From assembly GCA_019096065.1 (NCBI GenBank), contig JAGUCH010000003.1:9610001-9674000 (forward strand): DNA of 64,000 nucleotides, given 5' to 3'. A program made the position numbers and the translations under genes. The stretch is from Paracyclopina nana (lineage: Eukaryota; Arthropoda; Copepoda; Cyclopoida; Cyclopettidae). The notes under the pieces are model-generated. The model had not been told where the DNA came from, ran no database searches, and saw only the letters and a program-made list of their open reading frames with translations. Positions 50,301-59,574 of the stretch are shown one piece after another. Within the stretch, counting starts at the first letter, position 1, and the number at the start of each line of letters is the position of its first letter.

Positions 50301-51530
50301 ACTTGGTCGTACACCCTCAAGCATTTCCAATCGCAAGCTTGTAGCTACTTTATTGCCAAAAAAAGGCTACAGTGTGCACTGGAAAACACTTCACTTGTAT
50401 CTTCAGCTTGGACTTGTCATTACAAAAATCCATTCCATTCTCCAATTTAAACAAAAAGCCTTCATGCGGAAATATGTCAACATGTGTATTGAGGCCCGAG
50501 GCAAGAGTAAAAGTTCGTTTGACAAAAAGCTTTTCAAGAGTGCTCAAGTGTCGCTTTTTGGCAAAACCATTGAAAATATCAGAAAGCGCATCTCATTAAA
50601 AATTGTGAGAAAGCCTTCCTTGTTGGAGAAGCATGTTGGTGCCAAAACTTACATGCTTACGCGAGCCATTTCAGACAACATTGCGCTTGTGTTTCACAGA
50701 CAGGACCACATTGTTTTGAATAAATTCCCGCACATAGGTAGGTAGCGTATGACTGTTCAGCCAACCACAAATTCACCTTTCATCTTCCAGGAGCCACCAT
50801 TTTGGACTTGGCAAAAGCATTCATGTACAAAGCCCACTATGAGTTGTTCATGCCTGTGTTAGGTCCCTCTGCCAGTCTTTGCTTTGGTGATACAGATAGT
50901 CTGGCTTATCATTACTTGAGTCGTGGAGGCAATCAAGCCGTTCTCACAGCATTAAAGTCACACTTTGACTTTAGTAATCTTCCACCTCATCATGCCTTGT
51001 TCAGCCTCCAACACGAGAATGCCATTTTCAAATTCAAAGATGAATCTGGAATGAAGTTTCAATTGGCTTCCATTGTGGCCTTAGCACCAAAAGTGTATTC
51101 CATCAAATCCGTACCGATTGGAGAGAATGAGGATGGTGTGCGCATCGAACACAAGTGCAAAGGCGTGTCAAAAGTATATGTCAAAAAAGAGTTGACACAT
51201 GAGCATTATTTGGAAGCCCTTTTACAGGAAAAGCAAATTTATGCCTCATTTGCACAAATACGCAGAACAGGCCTTACCAAGCTGGAAACTGTACAGACTA
51301 GAAAATCGGCCTTGACTAGCTTGTGCCTGAAACGCTACTATTACAAGTGTGCCATTCACTCAGCGGCCTTTGGAAGTGTGCTCATTGACCAGCTTGAGGG
51401 CAAGTGCTTTCAGTGCCTCGAAGAAAAAGAATTTGAGCTGTGGCGCAGGCGTCAGACAGGGAAACGCAAGTTCAGCAATGATGACGACGGCTGTTTACCT
51501 CCCAGTCCAAAGCAGCAAAGGCTAGCATAA
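47304..51530 (+). CDS. POLB: Polinton protein-primed DNA polymerase B
   Basis: Coding blocks from ATG 47,304 to the stop at 51,530, with short gaps that have intron-like ends. Family-B exonuclease motifs come in order: VVYADFESLL (Exo I, about 48.35 kb), HNFSGYDSGLLL (Exo II, about 49.03 kb), and YLWLDCLLLAEVF (Exo III region, about 49.54 kb). Polymerase motifs follow: MNVDLAYPAHLH (motif A, about 50.12 kb), a lysine-bearing motif B region near 50.4 kb, and CFGDTDSLAYHY (motif C with the DTD pair, about 50.89 kb). Protein-primed enzymes of this type copy linear DNA from terminal proteins. Its 3' end overlaps that of the minus-strand protease gene by 9 bp. Confidence 0.93.
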
Positions 51531-52100
51531 CATATATTTACATTTTTGTTCGAGTATGTACTTGCAAATAAATCTGACCACTCGATCATCATTTTTCAAC
51601 AAAGATGCTTCATTGCCTTGTGTTAATTTCAACCGTTCATAGAAACGCCGTGGTTCCATGCTTGAGCAAGGGTCTTGGCTTAAAATGAAGGCTAGTGCGA
51701 AAAAGCCACAAAAGTCTGAGAAGTTGCTTTGGATTTTTGCATGCAGCTTGACCACTTGCAAATGGCTCCCTCCAGGGTGCTCCAAAAGGATGCATTGGCA
51801 TGTTTGAATAAACTTTGTTATATTGGGATCGGAAAAGCCGAGTGATAATGAGTCAAATATATACAGGGTGGTTTGCAATGTGCCACGACCATGGTGAAGT
51901 AGCAAGGCAACAAAGTGTGTGCCAGCAAAGCGACTTGGACTGAGATTCACAATGCAACTCTTGCCTTCAAGGCGGTCCAATCCAAGCATGCGGTGAGCCA
52001 TGCCATCTAGTTCGTCGCAAGCAAACACCCCTAAAAATGTACAGCAAAGGCGTGATCCCAGTGCATCCAGGTAAACATTGCTCAACCCCTCTTCTTTCAT
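51522..52100 (-). CDS. PRO: Polinton adenovirus-type cysteine protease
   Basis: 192 residues in one exon. Catalytic order matches the adenain/Ulp1-like fold: His in RFAGTHFVALLLHH, an acidic partner in LYIFDSLSLGF, and Cys in SDFCGFFALAFIL. Such enzymes mature capsid proteins. It follows the capsid gene on the same strand with 6 bp between stop and start, the usual Polinton neighbourhood. Confidence 0.88.
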   Translation of the reverse strand: MKEEGLSNVYLDALGSRLCCTFLGVFACDELDGMAHRMLGLDRLEGKSCIVNLSPSRFAGTHFVALLLHHGRGTLQTTLYIFDSLSLGFSDPNITKFIQTCQCILLEHPGGSHLQVVKLHAKIQSNFSDFCGFFALAFILSQDPCSSMEPRRFYERLKLTQGNEASLLKNDDRVVRFICKYILEQKCKYMLC

Positions 52101-52106
52101 CCTGTC

Positions 52107-53707
52107 CTAAAAGTCCAGCATCACTTGTCGGTCACTGTTAATTGAGAGCATGCGATGGGTGGAGGTGTAAAAAACAATTTGGAGCGGTTCACTCGGAGGC
52201 TCTTTAAAAGTGATTTCCACGCCAATGTTGCCTAAAATGAACAAACATTCAGTCAGCATGGCCATTAGGCCACTCTGCACTTTTCTTGATGTTGTGTTTA
52301 CCTTTAGCATCCAGTCCCAAATGTGAATGGTACCCAGAACAACTACAAAACGTCCGATCGAGGCTAAAAATTGTGTACATGTGCTTATATTCTTCTTTAG
52401 TGATACCAATGGTAGGACTATGTGTGATACTCAGGTCCGTCAACAAACTGATGTACTCCCGGTTGAAGTCGTCTTTATCAAATTTTGGCTCATACCTTGT
52501 TGCGGGATAAGGTGTACCTTAGAGAGAGGGGAGATAGGCAGACAGTCACAAGATGATGATATGCAGCTTACCATTCACTTTGAATTGCAAGCTGGCAATA
52601 TTCCAATTTTTAAACACAAAGGAATTCACGCTCATCTTGCCAGATACAGCAGAATTAGGAACAAGTGCCAGCAAGCAAAGGTGGGGTAAAATACCATTGT
52701 GTAGGCTTGGAATAAAAACTTGAGTCAAATTGGCTGGAATAGCATGAAATGTCACATTGCCGTTTATGTAGGGGTACAGCGCTGGAGTTCTCAGCAAGGC
52801 TGCAGTTTGTGCATCCAGCAATTGATTTACAACTTTGTGAGACCGCATGGCTAATTTTAAGTTAACCAGATCAATTTTTAACTTGTCCTTCAATGCATCT
52901 TTTCCAATTAAGCAAAATGTGTCGGGAGAACGTGTCAGCTCAATCCTTATGTTGACTTCAGAAATTAACATTCTTGACATGTTGAGGACATCCACAAATA
53001 GTGGCATGCTAAAATTAATTTCACCATCATTTTTAAGAAAGAGCTCTCTTCGGCTGTTGAAGCCAGAAGGTTCAGTTGTTTTCTCTGTCGTTTCACAGTT
53101 GCTTGGCAGGTCTGGTTGCCAAAGCATCGATTGCATTCCACATGCTTTAGCCGAAGGGCCGTAACTGAATAGACTTTCAAAAAAGGCTTTATAGGGGTAT
53201 CCGCCCACAGGCATGTTTGTTAATTCTGTACCATTAAAGCTGACTGCCACTCGGCTAAATAATGCCTGAGGCAGCAAATTGACAAAGCTAAAATCTGTTG
53301 TTGCTTGGGGTGCACCTAAATGAGTCATCAATGCGCATGTGGTTACATGAAAAATGTCTTATGTTTGTTTTACCTTCCGTGCCATCATCATTGATTTCTA
53401 TAATTTTTAACTTTCCATAGAGTCTAGTTTGTTGCAAGTCAAAGAAATCATAGCTCAGACCAGACACATTAAACACAACATTGCCATGGTTTGACAATGC
53501 ATTAAAAGGCTGGTAAAATAGGTCTTCACCTCCAAGTAAAACAGAATCACGTTGAGGCTGAGCAAATAGATTGTATCTTGATTGACCTTGCTCATAGATA
53601 GAAGTAACAATTTCACCCAATCCTGGATGGTCGGTATTATAGCCGGACATGTCTGTCTGTTGGCTACTCAAATGTTGCTCAAGCCATGTGCTTAAGTCAT
53701 CATTCAA
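52107..53707 (-). CDS. MCP: Polinton major capsid protein (double jelly roll)
   Basis: Minus-strand coding segments with short intron-like gaps. Recognisable Polinton capsid features include LQQTRLYGKLKIIEIND near the start, VNLLPQALFSRVAVSFNGTE, and YPYKAFFESLFSYG, the hallmark stretch after the first strands. The latter part has FIPSLHNGILPHLCLLALVP and ends in IVFYTSTHRMLSINSDR. Together with the protease and packaging ATPase it implies virion-forming ability in the lineage. The coding start faces the TBP-like gene across a very short divergent interval. Confidence 0.88.
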
Positions 53708-53709
53708 CC

Positions 53710-54345
53710 ATGTTTGTTCGCGCAGTCAACACGTGCTTTTGTGGACAGTTTTTAGACATTTGCAATATCAAAGGCTCTGTGAAAATAAGTGGAAAAGTGG
53801 ACCTTGATAGCCTTCAAACATTGTGCAACGAGCAGCTTCACATAAAAAATCGAAGATTTCATAACTTTGTTGTGCTTTATTTCTACCCAACCAGCCTAAG
53901 ACTCATTGTGTTTCAATGTCGTAGAGGTCAAACTATGTTTCATGTCAATTGTACAGGCATGAAATCAGTGTCTGACATCATGTCATGCTTGGAAAAAATT
54001 AAAATAATTTTTTCATGCAGTCAGAGTGACATGACTTTCCGAAAGGACAATATTACATGTAAAAGCTCCATTTTGCTCCATTACATGGCACAACATTTAC
54101 CTCCAGATTACAAGATTAATTTGCTACAGCTCAAAGACGCTGTGCTGGACCTGTACAAGGACACCATTGAACAGGCTCGTTTTCAACCTGAGGTCTACTC
54201 AGCCCTGATTGTGCGAGGCTTTGGTGCCTCAACACTGATCTATGAAAATGGCTCCATGCTCATTTGTGGGGCAAAACATTACCACCAGTTGCATCAGGCC
54301 TCTCTTGCCATTTACACAGCATTATGTCGGATTGCCAACACTTGA
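53710..54345 (+). CDS. Polinton TATA-binding-protein-like protein
   Basis: 211 residues in one exon. Two half-repeats in the order of the TBP saddle are visible. Repeat 1 runs from about residue 14 (ICNIKGSVKISGKVDLDSLQ) through FHNFVVLYFYPTSLRLIVFQ. Repeat 2 has ARFQPEVYSALIVRGFGAS, then TLIYENGSMLICGAKHYHQL and a closing helix. The second repeat is close to eukaryotic TBP (F-P-E-x-F/Y-x-A-L-I-x-R ... L-I-F/Y-x-x-G-x-M/V-x-x-x-G-A-K), including the strand-turn-strand with GAK. The first is more diverged. Family knowledge: TBP bends TATA DNA and recruits TFIIB. It overlaps the next gene by 22 bp, and that gene looks like TFIIB, which strengthens the call. Confidence 0.72.
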   Translation: MFVRAVNTCFCGQFLDICNIKGSVKISGKVDLDSLQTLCNEQLHIKNRRFHNFVVLYFYPTSLRLIVFQCRRGQTMFHVNCTGMKSVSDIMSCLEKIKIIFSCSQSDMTFRKDNITCKSSILLHYMAQHLPPDYKINLLQLKDAVLDLYKDTIEQARFQPEVYSALIVRGFGASTLIYENGSMLICGAKHYHQLHQASLAIYTALCRIANT

Positions 54346-55067
54346 ATCAAGCAGATGATCATCAATCTGGGGATGTTATCTGCCTCTCGTGTGGACTTGT
54401 GATGGCAGAACGTGTTGCATTTGCTGCACCTCAGACAAGCTCAGACAATAGCCGTCCACCTTCAAGCAAAAGTGGTCACGTCTCACCAGCCAAGCATGAC
54501 CCAGCATGCAGCGGGGGCAAAGGCCATGATGCTCTTTTGGACACATTGCTGAATGTGTGTTCAAATGTAAATTTACCCCTACCATTTGCAAGTAAGGCTC
54601 ATCATTTGTATCAAACATTAGGACAAAAAATCAAGTTGCCAAAGCTCTTGGTGCATAAAAAAGCAATCCTATTTGCTGCCTTGTACGAGGTGCTGCAGGA
54701 TGAGCAATGTCCCCTCACATTTCGAGAGATCACAAGCTTGGACAATGACCTCAAGGCATCACTCATTTCCACCGCTCACATCAAGTACTTTAAACAACAC
54801 ACGCACACAAAGCCTGTGCAGCTTGTGGACCGTTTTTGCGCTAAACTCAACATGACAAAGGTTCAAGCATGTCAAGTAAGGAGGTTCATCCAATCCTCTA
54901 GCCTCAACCAATATTGCAATCTCAACCCTGCCACCATTGTTGCTGGTTTTATAAAGATGTTCAGTGATGGTGAAAACCTTCAACTCAATGTGAATGATAT
55001 TTGCACTATTGCTGGCATCAAAAAGCATACCTTGGTTCGCTTCTTGAAACGCTATCACATGAACTAA
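54324..55067 (+). CDS. Polinton TFIIB-like transcription factor
   Basis: 247 residues in one exon. The N-terminus is a TFIIB-type zinc ribbon: C and H in SDCQHLNQADDHQSG, then GDVICLSCGLVMAERV with the C-x-x-C-G-L-V hallmark. After a polar linker (about residues 45-70) come helical segments consistent with two cyclin folds. The second ends NPATIVAGFIKMFSDGE, DICTIAGIKKHTLVRFLKRY, very like the SPA-x-I-A-A ... E-I-x-x-V/A-x-G-V-x-x-x-T-I-R-x-x-Y-K signature of TFIIB and archaeal TFB. It is shorter than cellular TFIIB (about 310 residues). Its role would be to bridge the TBP-like protein and host RNA polymerase II at the element's promoters; this is inferred from the pairing. No RNA polymerase gene is seen in the element. 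Confidence 0.78.
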   Translation: MSDCQHLNQADDHQSGDVICLSCGLVMAERVAFAAPQTSSDNSRPPSSKSGHVSPAKHDPACSGGKGHDALLDTLLNVCSNVNLPLPFASKAHHLYQTLGQKIKLPKLLVHKKAILFAALYEVLQDEQCPLTFREITSLDNDLKASLISTAHIKYFKQHTHTKPVQLVDRFCAKLNMTKVQACQVRRFIQSSSLNQYCNLNPATIVAGFIKMFSDGENLQLNVNDICTIAGIKKHTLVRFLKRYHMN

Positions 55068-55096
55068 CTGAGCCGGAGGAAGTGTCAAGTGTCATC

Positions 55097-55582
55097 ATGC
55101 CAATTGGTGGAAGCATTGGGAGTGAAGTCACACCTGGACTAGGTGGACTGCTGAAATTTCATCAAGGATCACATCTGCAGAGCGGATCGGGGCTTGGCTC
55201 CCTTTTTTCTTCTCTCTTTGCAAAAATATTACCGTTTGCTGCTAAAGCAGGCAAAGCAGCTCTTTCGGGCGTAAAGCAACTAAGCCAATCCGAATTGGGA
55301 AAAAATCTGAAGGCAACAGCTTTGAGTGCAACAACAGATGCCATCGCAGATTTAGTGCAAGGACAAGATCCAAGTGAAGGCTTGAAGTCGAAACTTGACG
55401 ATGCAAAGCAGGAAATTGCTTCAAGCCTGAGAAATATTTCTGAAAAAAATATAGCTGCTGTGAACAAGCGAAAAGCCGCTACAGCTGCAGCTACAGCGAG
55501 CAGAAAGAAGAAGAAAAAGAGGCAACAGCAGCCAGCGGAAGAGCTGATCAATCAGCCCTACGATTTATTTGATGGCAACTAA
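55097..55582 (+). CDS. Polinton PX-like minor virion/core protein
   Basis: 161 residues from MPIGGSIGSEVTPG. A Gly/Ser and hydrophobic segment (GSGLGSLFSSLFAKILPFAA), then KAGKAALSGVKQ and a DAIADLVQG stretch, match the pattern of the Polinton protein likened to adenovirus core or cement peptides. The tail is very basic (ASRKKKKKRQQQ). Likely packaged with DNA or membrane-active during entry in relatives. It overlaps the integrase start by about 10 bp. Confidence 0.7.
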   Translation: MPIGGSIGSEVTPGLGGLLKFHQGSHLQSGSGLGSLFSSLFAKILPFAAKAGKAALSGVKQLSQSELGKNLKATALSATTDAIADLVQGQDPSEGLKSKLDDAKQEIASSLRNISEKNIAAVNKRKAATAAATASRKKKKKRQQQPAEELINQPYDLFDGN

Positions 55583-56726
55583 TTGGACAAGGGCAGAGGC
55601 AGCCAAAGCCTTGGCCAAACATTACACTCAGATTGGACATCCTATTGCTTTTGCAGGTCCACAAACCCTACACGACTATTTCAAGGGTGCTCTCACCTAC
55701 ACTGACATTAAGCAATTTTTGTCCACACAAGATGTGTACACAGCTTACAGGCTCAACCATCCTAAGGCAGGCAAGCAAAATGTGATCTTTTCATACAAGA
55801 AACGTCAGCTGATTGAAGTGGATCTGCTTGATGTCTCTCGATACGCCAAGGAAAACGATGGTGTTCGCTTCCTCTTGTGTGCAATTGATGCTTTCACGCG
55901 CTATGTGTGGATAGGGTTGCTGAAAACAAAGACTTGTGCTGAAGTGACATCTGTATTTAGAAATATGCTTGATCGGGAGATAACACCGCCCAATGTGCGA
56001 GCACTTTGCTCTGATTTGGGGAAAGAATGGACAGGAAAGCCAATGCTGGCTTTGTTGAAGGAGCGATCCATTCAGCTGAGGCACTCATATGTATTAGGTC
56101 ACTGTGCAAAAATTGAACGTGTGCAAGCATCCATCAAAAGGTTAATGTTGGCATTTATGGACGAACACCGAACAGAGCGATATATTGACCACCTTGACCA
56201 AATACTGCAAACTTATCGCACAAGGAAACACCGTATCATACAAATGAGCCCAGCTCAGGCTGAACTGCCACAAAATCACATGCTCCTGAAGCAAATCTTT
56301 GAAAAAAACTATGCCTGTTTGAAGCGTGAAAAGCCAGCCTTTCAAATTGGACAAATTGTTCGCGTAACAAAACTTGATACATTATTCAATCGTGCCTATG
56401 ACTTGCAAACCAATAATGAACCCTATGTTATTTATCGTGTACGGACTGTGCACAAAATTCCTACCTATGACTTGAAAGTTTTAAAAACTGGAGAAATTGT
56501 ACAAGGTTCATTTTCAAAGCATCAATTGGTTGCTGTCGATCCCAGCATGAAATTTAGCATTGGTGATGTACTAAGGAAGAGAGGTGGAAAAAGTCTTATC
56601 ACTTACCATAATCTACCCTCTACCTATCAAACGTGGCTGCCAAGCAATGTTGTCAATCAAGTGCTGACTCAGGGCAATATCCCACAATTTCAACCACTTG
56701 CTGCGTATGTTAATAAACTAAAATAA
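55572..56726 (+). CDS. INT: Polinton integrase (RVE family)
   Basis: 384 residues from MATNWTRAEAAKAL. The DDE core is visible: first Asp in LIEVDLLDVSRY, second in VRALCSDLGKEW, and Glu in CAKIERVQASIKR, with retroviral-integrase spacing. A C-terminal SH3/chromo-like part follows (FQIGQIVRVTKLD, then PTYDLKVLKTGEIVQGSF). It would insert the element and make the 6-bp duplication seen at its ends. The stop is 4 bp before the next gene. Confidence 0.93.
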   Translation: MATNWTRAEAAKALAKHYTQIGHPIAFAGPQTLHDYFKGALTYTDIKQFLSTQDVYTAYRLNHPKAGKQNVIFSYKKRQLIEVDLLDVSRYAKENDGVRFLLCAIDAFTRYVWIGLLKTKTCAEVTSVFRNMLDREITPPNVRALCSDLGKEWTGKPMLALLKERSIQLRHSYVLGHCAKIERVQASIKRLMLAFMDEHRTERYIDHLDQILQTYRTRKHRIIQMSPAQAELPQNHMLLKQIFEKNYACLKREKPAFQIGQIVRVTKLDTLFNRAYDLQTNNEPYVIYRVRTVHKIPTYDLKVLKTGEIVQGSFSKHQLVAVDPSMKFSIGDVLRKRGGKSLITYHNLPSTYQTWLPSNVVNQVLTQGNIPQFQPLAAYVNKLK

Positions 56727-56730
56727 TACA

Positions 56731-58452
56731 ATGACTAGCTATTTTTTTTTGGCTTCAAATGGATCAACTGACATCTATCCTAACAACACACTTAGCCATT
56801 TTACAAATGCTCTCAGTGCACCCATGGCAAAATCCAACCGCATTTGCGAAGTGGCAGTGGAAGAATGCTTTGTTGATGCTCAGTTTCTGACACAAGGGAT
56901 TATGGCTTCAAACCATGAACATCCCGTCATTGTGCTCACCAAAAACTGTGACAGCACTAGCGAGGAATCCCTCATCATTGACATGGAGCAAAGTGTTGAC
57001 ATTGTCTCGAGGATTTTCCTACCGCACAAAAGCTACACATTGCGAAAGTTGGCAGACATCATCAACTCAGATGTGAAGAGTGCTGCGACAACAGTACAGA
57101 CTGATGAAAAGCCCTACATAGCCTATGCAGACCCTACCACGTTAGTGACTTATTTTGGTTGCTTTGCAAGCGAAAAATCAATGATGAAAAAGTTTAAGTG
57201 TGACAAAGAGCCTGACAAGCCCATCTGTATGCTTATTTACGAAGAACTAGCCAACATTCTATCAGATGGGACATTTCAACCGCGAGAGCGCATGTTGCAA
57301 CATGGTCTTGTCTACAGCGTGTATGATGCCAACCATGAGGGAGTTTATTTCAAATGCAAAAAAGGTGCACAGCTCAAACCTCAAATCCCTAAGCAAATTT
57401 TTTTATCTGCTTCATTCGTAAAAAAGCACCAAATTGACAGTCGGACGTGCAACTATGTGGCTTCGTTCAATATTGAGCGACAAAGCAACAACGGATTTTA
57501 CCTTGAGCTCAAAAATCCAATCTATTTCCAACTGTGTGAAAATCAGCCAAGAACTAACCTAACATTGCGACTTCTTGATGAAAACTACGCACAACTCAAG
57601 TTGCAACCAGGAAGAGCTACAATTGTCAAATTTAGCCTACGAAAATCGACACTTCAAACAATGTCTAATTTTTTTATTCGATGCACCTCCAAGCCAACTG
57701 ACAATTATAGGAAAAATAACCCAGGCAGCTTCACCTCTAGCCTAGCTGTTCCCCTCAACTTTTATGGCCACCATTGGTATGTGGCTCTTGCATCATGCTC
57801 TCTTCCTGCCAAATTTGAACTGCCCTTCTCCAACCGTGAAAGGAGTCTCTACTTCAAATTTTGGTCTGCTGAAGATGCTTCAGAGATTACATCTTTTACC
57901 CTCATGATGCCAAAAAATGTCAACCAATTGCAGGACATTGTGCAGTTTTTCAACAGCCAATTCAAGGCAGTGCGCACAAAGGCGAGCATTGACCCGCAAA
58001 GTGGTGGACTCTGCTTGACATCAGAACTGAACATGCGCATTGTGTTGCCAACAAAGTTGTATACATTTTTAGGGGGCAAATCCTCAAGTGCTGCAAGAAA
58101 ACCCGTCATGTCCATAGAAAGGCTAGCTAACAAGCCATTCAGCTTCAATTTTTTGCCCAAATTCAATCATTATATCCCAAATTCTATTTTCTTGTATGCC
58201 GATTTTATAACCGATACAATTGTATCCAACAATGAGCTGAAATTGCTCAAAGTATTGCCAGTGAAAACAATCACTGAGGAGGGCACCAATGTCAATATTG
58301 AGTTTGAAAAACTTGAATATCACAAAGTGAATGTGGCAGCAGCTTCCACCTTGCATTTTGACCTTCGCACACACAGCGGAGAAAAAGTAGCATTTAATAA
58401 TGACAATGACTTTGTTTTGCTCAATCTTGTATTTACGCAACACGTACAATAA
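56731..58452 (+). CDS. Polinton PW-like structural protein with two related domains
   Basis: 573 residues in one exon. It opens with FFLASNGSTDIYPNNTLSHF, and a related motif recurs near residue 313 (FFIRCTSKPTDNYRKNNPGS, then FTSSLAVPL). Both are followed by a V/W-V-A-L/V-E/A strand, so the protein seems to hold two copies of one domain. This kind of opening is known from large Polinton and adintovirus structural proteins of uncertain place in the virion. It converges with the minus-strand gene that follows (10 bp apart). Confidence 0.68.
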   Translation: MTSYFFLASNGSTDIYPNNTLSHFTNALSAPMAKSNRICEVAVEECFVDAQFLTQGIMASNHEHPVIVLTKNCDSTSEESLIIDMEQSVDIVSRIFLPHKSYTLRKLADIINSDVKSAATTVQTDEKPYIAYADPTTLVTYFGCFASEKSMMKKFKCDKEPDKPICMLIYEELANILSDGTFQPRERMLQHGLVYSVYDANHEGVYFKCKKGAQLKPQIPKQIFLSASFVKKHQIDSRTCNYVASFNIERQSNNGFYLELKNPIYFQLCENQPRTNLTLRLLDENYAQLKLQPGRATIVKFSLRKSTLQTMSNFFIRCTSKPTDNYRKNNPGSFTSSLAVPLNFYGHHWYVALASCSLPAKFELPFSNRERSLYFKFWSAEDASEITSFTLMMPKNVNQLQDIVQFFNSQFKAVRTKASIDPQSGGLCLTSELNMRIVLPTKLYTFLGGKSSSAARKPVMSIERLANKPFSFNFLPKFNHYIPNSIFLYADFITDTIVSNNELKLLKVLPVKTITEEGTNVNIEFEKLEYHKVNVAAASTLHFDLRTHSGEKVAFNNDNDFVLLNLVFTQHVQ

Positions 58453-58462
58453 AAAATTAGCA

Positions 58463-59140
58463 TTAAAATTTCCACTTGCAAAATGATTTAGTTTTACTAC
58501 AACCTTTACCATACTGGACAGGAACTTGCTTTGCTTTTCTTGGCCGTGGTGTATATTCCACAGCATCAGCGGGAGGCACAAACTTGCGTTTTGATCCTCT
58601 TGTTTTCACAGGGGGTGGTGATGGAGGCATTGGGCGTGGTACTACTCTTGGGGCGGGTTCTTGGATCTTGTCTGTCTGTGTGCCAAATGTAGCAATTTTA
58701 GGTCTGCTGTGGTAGGCATCAATGTGGCTCTCTACACTTTCTGGTCCGCTGAAAAGCCCATCGCAAATTGGGCAGGCCACGAGCCCCTCTTCATCATCAA
58801 CCTGTGTACCGGCATCTGTTGTTGTTGTTGTTGTTGCTGCTGCTCCTTCTGTTCGATCCATGTCAGCTTGGTCAATGGGCTCCCCAGTAATACTGTCTTG
58901 TTCGAGGGGAATCAGAGCCGGTGAGTCTGAGGCTTCCTCTGGTGCAGGCGGCATTCTTGGTGGATCTGAGTTGTTCCTACCTATGGCTTGATGATGTTGG
59001 TTGGCAGTGCCTTGCTGGTTCATGTGAGAAACGTCTTGGTTGTCGGCAGCATCAATGCACTGCAATAATTTATCATAGAGCTTGCTAGGCACAAGGTACA
59101 ATGTGGAGAAACTGCCTTTAAATGACTTTTGTCTAGGCAT
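58463..59140 (-). CDS. Polinton protein with one zinc finger
   Basis: 225 residues. The N-terminus has FSTLYLVPSKLYDKLLQCID. A long Pro/Ser/Thr/Gln-rich linker follows, then CPICDGLFSGPESVESHIDA (C2H2/UBZ-like) and a Pro/Arg/Lys-rich tail (VVPRPMPPSPPPVKTRGSKR). The finger could bind DNA or ubiquitin. The role is not known. Confidence 0.6.
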   Translation of the reverse strand: MPRQKSFKGSFSTLYLVPSKLYDKLLQCIDAADNQDVSHMNQQGTANQHHQAIGRNNSDPPRMPPAPEEASDSPALIPLEQDSITGEPIDQADMDRTEGAAATTTTTTDAGTQVDDEEGLVACPICDGLFSGPESVESHIDAYHSRPKIATFGTQTDKIQEPAPRVVPRPMPPSPPPVKTRGSKRKFVPPADAVEYTPRPRKAKQVPVQYGKGCSKTKSFCKWKF

Positions 59141-59149
59141 GGGTGGTGC

Positions 59150-59527
59150 TTATTTGGCCACTCGGTTAGCAATTAAACTAGTGATTGCGGGTACAAGTGC
59201 AGATAAAATCAAACCAATGCCTTGACCACTTTGCTTCTTAGCACGTCGTCGTCTCAATTCAACAGGCTTGGAACGATCAGCAATGAACCTTAGGTCAGTT
59301 GATGACTCACATAGCTGTTTTCTAAGCTTCTCTTTTGTTGCTTTTGAAAGGCCCAAATCAGAGTGTATGGCGTTATAGATGAAGGTACCCAAGTCATTGA
59401 TCGATTGCGGATTAAGTCTTGCCAAAAGGTCTTTCCGTTCTTCATTGGTTAATTTTTTCAGTGTATTCAAAAATAAAAGTTTGCACTTTTTCTCTGTCAT
59501 TTGCTTGAGTGGAGGCTTCTTGCTCAT
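59150..59527 (-). CDS. Polinton small basic protein with GxG hydrophobic end
   Basis: 125 residues starting MSKKPPLKQMTEKKCKLLF. The first two thirds are helical and charged (NEERKDLLARLNPQSINDLG), a pattern shared by small proteins of many Polintons and adintoviruses. The end is RRRRAKKQSGQGIGLILSAL followed by a hydrophobic run. Possibly a DNA- or membrane-associated virion component; inferred. Confidence 0.58.
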   Translation of the reverse strand: MSKKPPLKQMTEKKCKLLFLNTLKKLTNEERKDLLARLNPQSINDLGTFIYNAIHSDLGLSKATKEKLRKQLCESSTDLRFIADRSKPVELRRRRAKKQSGQGIGLILSALVPAITSLIANRVAK

Positions 59528-59574
59528 GGTGGCGGAAGAGAGACAATGTGAAGGTCCATTGAGGATTGCTTAGT

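Noticed and set aside
47304-51530. Reading the separate polymerase frames as decay of the element
   Set aside because: The gaps are short and have intron-like ends, and the family motifs lie in order, so splicing explains them better.
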